Both the position numbers and the translations under genes were made by a program. A DNA stretch of 64,000 nucleotides. Origin: Ligula intestinalis (lineage: Eukaryota > Platyhelminthes > Cestoda > Diphyllobothriidea > Diphyllobothriidae). This document shows positions 10,905-22,900 of this stretch, piece after piece (within the stretch, counting starts at the first letter, position 1; each line of letters begins with the position of its first letter). The notes beneath the pieces were generated by a model. The model was not told where the DNA came from, did not search any database, and saw nothing but the letters and a program-made list of their open reading frames with translations. The stretch lies in the NCBI GenBank assembly GCA_036362985.1, contig JAYGXS010000001.1, positions 54,305,036-54,369,035 of the forward strand, in the 5' to 3' direction.

Positions 10905-13900
10905 CTTTGTAGGATAAAACATTCGGTTTTTACATTGATTTATATACATATATATTTCGAAAGAACTGCATTACTCATAAAGATAAGGAAAACTGAAATG
11001 GCTATCAAATGTTTGATATCGGTCATTAGTAAGCCATACCTAACCTCAGGTGTGGTGACGCTCGCGAGCGTGCTTCAAGTTAAAACGGGACGAGTGAGTT
11101 TCATATCCGGTCGGTGAGCGCCTATCTACTAATTATATTTACATATATTTTGTATTGATTAAAATCGCTTCTATTTACATCAGGAAAGGTACCAACTAAA
11201 GCGGGTAAAATCCTTGATCTAAAAGAAACTTAAAAGCGAGAGAACTGAGTTGAATCATAACTCAATAACCACAAGCTAGCACATTTAATGTCATCTATTC
11301 AAAATGAGTGGACAGCTGGACATTTATTGTGCTAACTATGCATTTTACTTTTTGAATAATAAAACGTTAAGTCCGTAATTAAGTACTGCTTAAAAACTTG
11401 ATCTCTCAACTGTAAGCACTTTTTCTACAGAACTAAAGTGCTGATTTGAAGTCAAAATATTTCCTAGACAGAACTTAAAAAGTCTGCTCTGCTTTATACA
11501 TGCTTTGGCATCTTCGAGCGGTTCAACATGCCACTTCAATTTAGAAAACTCGATGGATTCGGTGGGTTTCGAAAATCTTTTTGAAAGGTCAAGACTTTCG
11601 TACACCAAGGACCTCACCAGTTTATCTGCGGTCTTCCATGTGCGGGCCTCCTTTGAAGGTGTTAACGATATACGTTCACACTTGATTAGTCAGTGAAACT
11701 AGTAAGCTTGGTCTAGTACATATAGGTTATGACATCCCAAAACTCCGTAATCTAAGTTAATTATTTAAATCGGTTTGAAAAATTTTATTTGCTTGGAGTT
11801 TCCCAAGGACACATCAGTTTTTTTCTCAATAACTCCCTGGGAGTCACATTTCTATTTGTATTGCATCTTTAATTCTCGGTCGAAGACTTCGCAACAATGC
11901 TTACACCAGTACCGCAGCTGGACAGATCTTTGCGATATGGATGTCCCTTAAAGGATGTCGGAAAAATGCTAACTTGACAGAGCTTTGCGACATGCATGCT
12001 GCTTTTAAAGTTGGTTGACCTTAATGCCATTGTTTTATTACATAACATGTTCATTAAAATATAAACCCATTTTACGTTGCAACGTTTCCTTTTTGATGCG
12101 TGTTTTATAATTTAAAACGGTTCACTATTGGCTGCAGCCGTTTTATCTCACAAGGCTCCCACTTTACTAACAACTGAATTAGCGTGACCAGTAGGTAAGT
12201 GCGTTTGCTATAATCGTCAATGCTCTTCCTTTTACCGAAATTCACGATTTATTTTTTATTTTTGGCGTTATTGTATCTGTTGATTTTTACAAATCGAAAA
12301 TATGTGCAAATTTGGATTATTTTACTTACCTTGCACATACTTGCAAGAGAGACATGACTAGTAAATGAACCTGAATATATAAAAGGCGATAATGAGATCA
12401 ATTGCTCTTACAGAAGCCAGTCAACGGCATACAGGTAAGCGGCGTTTGTAGTTGAGACACTGGCAGACGAGAGTATAGTCATTGTTATCACTATGCTGGC
12501 ACTTGGGATGTGAGGGATCGCCATTGCCGAGACGCCTGTTAAAAGCCTGGTCAGGTGAAAAAATATATCATTTTACTTCAAACACTGGTGTTTCGAAAGA
12601 GAAAAAATAATGAATGAGCTGTTTCCGGTCAGCTAAGCTTATAACGCGTATTCTGCTCAAATCGAAAATTCTCTCGGAAACTAAAATCACGCTGATTAAA
12701 GGTGTAAGACAACAATATTTGTTAAACTGAATTTGACTGCGGATCGTTTTGTGTTAATGGTAAATACAGTCAAACATTCAGCTTACAGCTTTTTTGAGGT
12801 GTTGAAAATATGTTTCTTATCACTGTCCATCGTTCATATCCTTGTAGAACCCGAATTAATGGCTTAATTCGGTGGTTACATGAAGATGTAGTTGGACTTT
12901 TTAGCCTGAGGTAAAACAATACAGATCTCACGTTGCCGGCTGAAAATGGCTTTGTCTATTATGGAGAACAAGCTCAAACTGAGCACCGCTCAGAGAACAT
13001 GTGAACAAATTAATCTTTGTGACAGATTTATTTAAGACTGTAAGTTGAAGTAAATGGAGGGGGTTCCTTAAGTCAATTACGAGCTGAGCTAATTTAAATT
13101 TCGATGGCTGCTTGAATGTACGTAAACTGACTCACCAGATGATAACTATTGTTCCAGCCGACGGCATTTCTGGTGCCGTTTGTGCAACAAAGATGGCGGC
13201 AGCGCTGATAAAGACCGACGGTCCGGACGCCATGAGAGTCGCCATGAGAGGACAGCTAAATCTCGAAATTGACTGATCCACGCCGTACCGATCACAACCG
13301 TCAAACATTTCTGGCAGTGATACTATCCTTAATGCAACAGGCAGATCGAAATAAAACTATTATATCCTTTTTATCGTCTGAGGAACACACACTTCTGTCT
13401 TACGTTTAGAGTGGCGTTCACATTTTCGCCCTACCTTAACTTGTATAATCAAGTAAATTCAATCCCGTCAAAAAGCCCTCTAAGCCGGTCAAAAGTTGTA
13501 TATGAAACGCAACTTAGTAATATATTGACGTTTATAACTATGCACTGAAATACTGACCAAATTCTAAAATAATTGTGCTAATGGAAGGCATGTTAAGATA
13601 TCTGAGCGTTCTAAAAGTGAAACCGCGGCAGATGTTATTCGGAAATGCATAAAATCCTATGAAGCGGATGCTGTGTGTTTTCGGCCCGAAATCACCATAT
13701 GGTTGCTGGCAACCCAATCACATTCTATGCGCCATCTGCAGTATTCCAGTTTCCAGATTGGGGATGAAAAAGGTAAACGCTGATGTTGGATCTGCAGTGC
13801 GGTCAACGATTAAAATATTCAGAAAGTTGAATCATATCTTTCTAAAATTTTGCATGCGCTGAGCACACTAAGTAGCCTAGTTGCATTTCCTGCTTATCAT

Positions 13901-16900
13901 ATACTTGGCATCATGTCAAGAGGCAAAGGCAGACTGCACTGGTTTTTGTTAATTCATTTTTTCAGAGCTAATAAACTTAAAAACGGTGACTAAATCACGT
14001 CCCAATTAAATCCAGCCAAGCTGCTAAAGGAGACAGCTCCCGAAATAAGCGAGCCACTCATATTTTGCTTCTCGGAATCATCTTGTACTGGGTGTCTACC
14101 CTTCGATTGGAACCGTGCAAGTATCATTCTATACTTTAAGAGTGGATTTCGCGGAACTGCAAATAAACAGAGAAGGCTGATACTACCGTGACCTCCCATG
14201 CCCCGCGCCGTCATTGCAATTCTCTGCGCGGCTCTCGGGCCAGCCGCATGCTTTTTTTGCAAGGCTATTAAGCACGCGCACGCCGTAGGTCCTTACGTTC
14301 TTGGTTATCATCTTCAAAACTGACTAAGATAAAGAATTCTTTCGGTGGCCGCTAGGATGACTGCCACTCGGCTAGAGCTTCAGATTCTGCCCGCTAGGGT
14401 GCAGACCTACGCTCATCCGTCAGTTAACTCCCTCCGATCTATTCTCCACACCCTCTTTGTAGAATAAACTGTTTCTACCACGATGACCTCCCGTGACTTC
14501 CCTTCTTCTAAGGAGCCTGTCCTGAAGATCGTACTGCCTAGCGCTTGTCCCTATTAACTTCATTCCCCGCGATATTTTTGAATCGTGACATGATATGAAC
14601 CCCAACATTTGATGTGGCTGACTTTAATCATAATCAGACGTTCTTCGACTTCGAATGGATTTTCGTTTGTCCTCGTATGTGACCACGATATGGAAATCCA
14701 GCCACTGACATCCCATTGTGAAGCCATATGGAGCTTCTCAACCGCTCATAGCGCATCAGCCCAGGCTATGGTTCCTTACCAATCCAGCAGTTTCCACACC
14801 TCGTTCCCAAACTTTGACCTTCTTTCTACTGCCAACGGTATCTCTCACTTCTATCAACTGACACTGAAATGGCACTGACACTGGCTTGCTCATTCATGCC
14901 ACTGATGGAACTCACACTCGCACGGCTTACTCATGCCCACCACAGTAACACATGCTGTTCAAATCCTTCCGTCGGTATGTACCTCATTCCCTTTATTTGA
15001 CTAGTCTCCCTCCTTCCACTAGGACAGTGATCGCATCTTCTTCCACAAAGTGTGATTTCATACGGTTTCCGGACGAACTACGATTTTGATAAATCATTTA
15101 CACTGCAGTGGACTTAAACCAACTATAAATAAACCTGAGCCGGTAAGAGAACCGGCTCTACAGTGAAAAAAAGTGCAACGCGTATGAAGATTTTGCGGAG
15201 AGCGACCCAAATGTTTAAAGTTTCGTGATAAATGTACCCTGAAAGCAGACAGGTCAACCTCAATTATTTTCCTACAAGAAGCTAAGAAGAGTGCAGACAC
15301 TTTTTTCCGCATTATGCCTGATATGGACTGTTGCTTCGTAACCAGCAGTCTTCGCGCAGACTTTGCGCCGTCATCCACCTTAAATAGAGCACAAATAAAC
15401 CAGGTACCGATGTACGAAAGTTTTTTTTAATGACATAATAGCAATTCGTCTCTCCTCATGTGTGAATTTATTCAAAGGTAAACTCGACATCCAAAATAAT
15501 AGTTGCATATCAGTCCCACGCATCTGCTTAATACGACGACGATAATTTGCTATAAACTATGATATAGTTCATGTTTATTATTTTAGATCTATGGACAGTA
15601 TTTTGCAAGAATTATTCAAACAATCTCCATTTAAGCTATATATTTTCTAGTAGTAAAATATATTCGACTTTGAAAAAGCAAAAAGGGAACCAAAAGTGTC
15701 AACATGTCTTTCACTTTTAAAAGACAGCTGAAAGTAACTGATCGTAGTGGAGACAAAAGCGTTTTTAAAGGGCAAAAATATTGATCTCTTTTTACCATCA
15801 CTGTTCAAAAAGAGAATCTAATGGCAAATATTTTATGTGAACTTACGGGCTGGTTGTCGCAAAGCTGATGAACCAGGCTTTGACGTTGTAGCGTAGAAAT
15901 GGAAACGGATTTCGGAGAGCAAATGCCCCATACACGATAAGAAATAGGAAGAACAGGATACCGAGACCCGCCGTCACCGTCAAAACAAACATTCCTAACC
16001 CTGCAAAGGCTGCCTTGATATTCTCGACATTCAGTATGGCGGAGGCGATCATGAAGGCAACGCCGACTGGCGTACACCTGGGAAAATGCAAATGCGTTGC
16101 TGATTATATGCTGCCTCTGCCGGTTTCTTATTAATATATTCTAAATCATTTCTGTATCTGCGATTATTTTTCAAATCGTGGGGAATTCATGTATTGTCTG
16201 ATATGTGAAGAAACGTAATTTGGTAGTTAACTGAACTTACTGTAAAAATGCGTTAACGAGTTTGAGAACGACTCCAGCGAGGGACCGAAAGAAGTCCAAG
16301 AAAGCTTTCCCAATGTCCCCGGCCTTCCTCGCTGCCAGGCCAAAGGCGATGCAGACGAGAAGAACGCCTACGAAGTGTGAGCGAAATTTTGACATTGATT
16401 AAGAATATGAAGAGCGACGGAAGTCTCATTTGCAGCAATTGGTAAGATGGCGGTGAGGTCACATAAAAATTTGATTTCTTCCCCTAATACATCTTTCCAT
16501 TCATATAAATTATAAAAAGGTCTGCTTCAAGAAAAGTGGCATCAGAATATTGGAATTTTAACAGACACTGAACGACCAAGTGACAAGGGCACTTATCTTC
16601 AAATCAAAGCCATTAGCAGAGCAGATGTTAAGTAAAAGTGATTGGCTACAAAATAGTTTTTATACGTTTTGAACGAGAAACTTCTTCCATAAGAAATTGA
16701 AAGTAGCTTAGTAACTTTTAGCTAGGGAGAACATACTTATTAAGGTCCACACGCCATAAATGGCCACTCCAGTTTTTCATGTCTGTTTCGGTATTCTCAT
16801 TTCACCCCTCTTGAATTCGCTGTGCATCTGCATTTGCTTTCCTGATCAAGGCGGAGCAATCATGTTCCAGGAATGGTTCACTGAACGCATTTCCAACCTA

Positions 16901-19900
16901 CTTAACAGCTCCTCAGGCCCTAAATTTCACAGACATCGGTGGTGGAAAGGGTTGGTGATGGACTGAGTTTTCACACATTTATATAAACACTAAGTTTTAA
17001 AAGGAGTCTTTTTTGTCCTCTTCAATTGCACATTCCTCAAAATTTCTTGATACCTTATTCCTCTCACTATAACTAGCTTACATGTTTCCGGTTCTCACGC
17101 TGCAAGTAAAAAGCGGTATGCATCAGTGCGTCCGCTATTGTGAAACTACATGCAAAGAGTTGGAAGACTGAGACGCACTCGCTGGGACAATAAGTTTATG
17201 GATTCGCACTTTTCTTCACATCGGCAAAACAAGAAGTGCCTTTTTCGAATATTTAAGACAACCAGAGGTGCATTCTTTTTTCACATCTGACCCCATATTC
17301 GTGCACCACCTTGAATTTTAGTTCAGCCCTCTTAAACTTTATAAATTTACTGTGTAAAAACGCCAAATAAATTAAAAGAAATTGATCCAGCCTTTTAAAA
17401 AAGAGTATGGGCAAAACATGGAAAAGGATAAAGTAGTGAAAGGCATAAACTTGAACTGAATATCTGAAATACATACCAATCAGATCAGTGGCGTTTTCGT
17501 TTACCCTTTCAGAATATCTTTTTGTTTTATTTGCATCGTTCCAAAAATACGCAGTTTGTGTCTGAAATGTCATACATATTGATCGTTTACTAAACTTGTC
17601 CTTTAAGTATGTTATTGTAAAATACATGAATCCTGATTTTACGAAAAACAGGGAATATCGAAGGATCAAGAGATCATAGAGAATATCTAACAACAAGAAG
17701 TCTAGCAATGCGTATGTTTTTAAAGTGTTCGGACTTACGCTAAACAGGGTCATTCCAACGATGTTGTCTGGAAACATGTTCCTAGCCAAAAATAGAGGTG
17801 TTTGAAAGACCGGCATTAAAAAAGGTATTTGTTCGCCTTTTATAATCCCTGTTATGGATTTTAAAATATGCATCTTTCAAACAAGATAACCTAAGTATGC
17901 AATACCTACGAAAACCAGAACACAAAAACTGCACGCAATACAACATTACGTACAGAAAAAGATCAGCAAAAACATCCGACATTGTAGGAGTCAGTCCCGG
18001 ATCCCGGACGTCCGCTGATGCTGTCATGTTTACGCCAACGCCTGTTGATAAATGGTAACATTGCAGCTGCAGGTTAATAACTCTTTGCTAGATTTTTGTA
18101 CACTAACATGAAATAATATTCTCCAATAGGTTATTTGAAACGGTCCAACGCTCTAAGAAAATGCACTCAAGCCTTCCATAATAAATTGGAAGCAGTAACA
18201 GAAAAAAGCCACCTCAACTTTGAAAATAAATTCGTCTCTATTATGGACCTCCTTGCACGCGTGTATTATCCTTGAAACTAAAGAATTTCTATTTCTGAAG
18301 CTTTATATGAACCCTGAGTCACGTTATCAAGTAGAACTGCTTAGACAAGGCTGCATATCTTAGTACAGTAGTCGCCGGTTATTAAGCCCACCTCGGGCCC
18401 ATACCAAATTGGGCTTAATAAGCGGCCGGGTCTATAAACTGTGGGCTTAATAACCGGTGACTACTCTACAGTCCCCCTAATTTGCACTCCACAACCCCTC
18501 CTTCAAGAAAGTATGAGCCAGAAATAATCTTCCTAATTCTCTTTTTTCTTTGCCGGCAATGTTTATTTTCCTATGTCATATGCTCCCTTTATAGATAAGT
18601 GGCCTATGGTTGATACAATCGTGATAGCTAATACTGTGAAGCTCAGTAGTATCGCTCCAATTTGCAATCTATGCACTTTCGTCAAGAAGATCATAATAAG
18701 CCAGGAATGAAGGTTGCAGCCTTCTTTGACTTTGCGTAAGACTCAGCCTCTCTTTATAAAGAATTGTCCAAGCCCTGATCAATTCATGTCATGCATGACA
18801 AAATACAGAAATGCTAAAACTGCAAGTCAAAGGAAATAAGCAAGGTCCAAACATGACGAATTTACTAGCTTAACGTTCAAAGTTACTTCAGAGTTCGTCG
18901 TCTTATTCATCCTTCCAACTTATTTTCTAGACGTGAAACTCAGATAGATATTCTGGAATGTCTTTTTGAGCACCTACTTGTTCTTTAGGGATCATTAAAA
19001 ATAATGCACGGGTAGATGCCTAACATTGCGAGTTCTGAGTCAAGAAAACTTTGCCTAGGGATTGAGAGTGTTCATGTCTTATTAGAACCTAATCATTTAC
19101 TGGCAATTTTCATACAATTTTCAATAAGCCCACAGTATTCCGCATGGTAAGCGCCAGCTGCTATTTCCTTTGCGACATCTTTCTGAGCCAAGTGACCGAT
19201 CATATATTGAGGGTGTGCAAACTGCGTTATTTCAATAGCCGTTGGCTTGTTAGCCGTCGGTATTAGATATTTCCTTCTTGATACATTAATTCGTTCAGGA
19301 GCACTCTCAGAGTAACTAATTGGTGGCAAGCACATTAGATATCAGGTAAGTGCTCACGGTAGAAACTTTCGTTTCGTGCTGAAACTTCGGAGAGCTTTGT
19401 TTGTTATCCTTTGTCAAAGCGTCAACTGCAATTATCTACCAGCAATTTGAATTTGAAACTGTATGTGTCGACCGGAACTTGCACTTTTGCAAACTTGGCT
19501 AACAGATTTATGTGCAGGTTTTGTTCAAGTTACCTGACTAAGCTTATGTCGCTCAGTTTCACATCATACATCAACATATAACTAAGAATGGGCGCTCATA
19601 ATAACACATGCTGACTTTCTCGTATTCCGATCTCCTTTGACCTATACTTATATACCTTCTATATATAATTTAGTAGGCGTAGTTATAATTATTACTCCAC
19701 TCCAAAACTATAAAATATTTAGATTTCTGCGGGCATTTTGAGTTTTATCCGTCTTAGCTTAATTTCTAGTTTATTGTTAGATTTTTAGTTTAATATTAGT
19801 TGTAATTTTAGTTAGCTTAATTTTTATTTCAATTTAGTTTTTTAACCAACATACGGTGCTAGTCAACTTATCGGAATACAATATTTGTCCAAATGCATGA

Positions 19901-22900
19901 GAAAGCATTGCAGGTTTAATAAAAATGGGGGAAAAGCCTTTCTTTCAGGGTTTTATTTTTGATATAGAGTCGATATTGGTTTGTAGCCTATCAACGGGTA
20001 CTTTTGTGCGCCCATCTTGTTCCCTATTGGTTGCATTTGCTATTTTACTGGTTATTTAAATAATAATTTCCTGCTTTTTTACGCTGAACATTGATATAAA
20101 TTTTTTCCTTCCTGTGATACGATTCAACCATAAAACCCATATTAGCACCACACTCTTAGGACACAATGGTGGGGTTAGCGATATCTAAGTACATCGGCAT
20201 ATGATAATGCTGCTTAAGACATTTCTGCGAGTGGCGAGGTAAGATATCAGTATTAATTCTACTGAAACTGTGGGATTTCTACGATATTCATTAAGGTTAG
20301 CCTTTATAGTCTAATCCTATGAGTTGCTAAAAGAATTTTCATCATGCGCAGAATAATGTAAACTTAAAGCTCCCTTATCTTCCTTTGGTGTCTTTAAGCC
20401 TAGCATCCTAATCCAGTGTGTTTTAAATTTACAAATGTCAGGATACGCACGTCATGTGGGTTTGTCATCAGACCTTGGATAATTCCAGTAAGGAAAGGGA
20501 TCTTAAAATATCACTGACCCATCCAACACGCATAACTGCCCAAATCGTTTTCAGATTTGTGCAGCTTGCGAGGTTTTTTTGAAAAAAAAACAAACCAAAT
20601 TTGAAGGATCGCTGTGTGCAATTTAGTTAAGCAAAAGTCATATGAGACCATGAAGATGGTATGCATAAAAAAATGATCAAATCGATCATGTTAAGAAAGC
20701 GTTCACGTAGAAAATGGACAAACCTGGCTTTATTAAGGCACCCATGGCGGTGCCCATTGCAGATCCGGCAAAATTGAAGAAAATAATGTATACCACCGTA
20801 AGCAGACTGTCCAGCCCGTGTTCCTTCGGATCCAACGACGAAATGACTAAAATGAGAATGGTGATGAAACTAAATGCATCGTTGAAGAGGCCTTTAAAAA
20901 ACCAAAAAAAAGCTGATTATCGCTCCACTGATCAAGGTAACTTAACTGACTACGAAGTTGTTTTGAGTCGAAGTGAACCGGACAATCTCGAGGGTGTCAT
21001 TGGGAGCGTAAGTCTAAGTTTTGGCAGTAAACCTAAGAAAATACAGCGATGAGCATCAAATGGTCCCAATCTCATTATAACCACGTCCGTCTCTGAAGAG
21101 CTATCGTAGAAGGAGAAAGTTCAGTAACCTGCAAAACCTTGTTTGGGCATTTATGTTCGCTTAAATGCAGTGCTTTTTAGAACTTAAGTAAGTTGCAAAA
21201 TAGGTATATTTGAAGCACATCAATGGTCGACTAGCAACAACGCGTCATCTTAATATATGACTCTGACCAATTATTTGGCTCACTTGATACATCATTAACT
21301 GCAGTGGTCGACAACGTTTTGACAGTGCCTGTCGTATCTACTGCACGATCAGAGTTTGTTTCTATCCGCTTCAACTTAATCCCTAAAGTATTTTTTGCAC
21401 TTAAGTGTGATTTGTTTAGGAGTCTTTCTCTACGCTCAGTTTTACACGTTTTAAAAGTGTGCTGTAACATGTTCAGTGAGTTTTAAAGACGGAGTTAGCG
21501 ATAAAATGGGAGCTTTCAATCACGGTAGGAGGAATGCGGAACAAATAATTTGATGGATAATATATATTTGCCATTTAAAAAAGTTCCTTAATTACAGGAA
21601 TAAGTAAAAACAATGCATAAGGAGGAATATTAAGAAAATTTCAGTATTGAGTAGAAAATGTTCGAACAAATTGCACTCCCTTGTCCTCTCATTGCTTGTG
21701 CAATGATGTCTTTTGGACAGCGGTACATGTAAGTTTCCTACCTAACGTTTGTGGAATGCCTTACACTCTATTGGACAAATGCTTTTAGTTTCAGATATTG
21801 GCAACAGAGCAGCAAGTTAAGCGATGAAATGCAGCCGCAAAAGGCCGCAAATTTTGTAGCAATTTCACTCATAGCTGTACTAGGCGAAACTAATTTTTCG
21901 TAAGATACACTGGACGGCTTCGCTAATTTGGAGAGAATAAATAGGGTATTATACAATAATCCCTGTTGCATAGGCAAAGTGTTTGGAAGACAGTTGGAAT
22001 TGGAGTCAATCAGTCAATGAGAGAACACCAAGGTGATTTCCCGTTACGCTTTTATCTTTACCAGTTCGTTGTTTATTAACAGAAGGCTGAAGCAACAAAG
22101 ATGTTGCCTTCAGCTGCCATTTAGTACGCACTGTTTGGAAAATTTTTCGTTTCATAAATAACAAAACATTAATATTTAAAGTGTGAAAGTGCAAAGTGTT
22201 CGGGACGTTGTTTGGATCTACAATAAGGCATATTTTTAAGACCAGTCGTTTGAAATACTTATTTGCGAGATATTTCTTATCCTCTCAATCATGACATCAC
22301 GTGTAAAAACTATTTGATAGTACTTTGTTCGGAAGACAATTTCGTATTGCGTACCTATTTAAACGTAGCTGGTAAAAGATTTAACTTTTATTACCGGCGA
22401 AGCTTACCGACAATGAGATTGGAAGCAATAAGAGGTAGGACGGTCAATTGAAGAAGTCGGATGTAAATTTCGCCCGGCATTTCTAAACATAAACCAAAAA
22501 TTGAGCTGAAAAACAGCAAATAGATGAGAGTGGGAAATTGCGACGAAGCATAAGCAATAAAGAATAATATTCTCTTTTAGGATTGCCTGCTTTAAAATTC
22601 AAGCTGATGAAAAATGACAAGCTGGCGTCATGGTGTTTGCTATTGCGAACACTATAACCACATTATTCTCTCGATAAAAAGTATCTCTACTGTCTTCATC
22701 TATAATTTTATATGCTGACGTGCGTTGTGAATCCTCTCGTGGCAACCATGTTTTCACCTAGGCGTCCCGCTGTGCAAAAGTTTTGAGATGCAAATTTTCG
22801 TACGAACTTTCGTACGAGTTCGTGTTTCAGATTCATACAAAAGTTCTTACGAAGTATTTGTGCATTCGTGGTAAATTTGTGTCTCATTTGCTACTAGGGA

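Larger units (their letters stand above)
18042..20723. other. Copy A intron 2
   Basis: 2.7 kb. Its first part (to about 19050) is alignable to 3456-4200 of copy C. It carries a palindromic MITE (18366-18466) and an unexplained 80-codon open frame (19093-19335). Both are absent from the matching copy C stretch. Confidence 0.6.
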
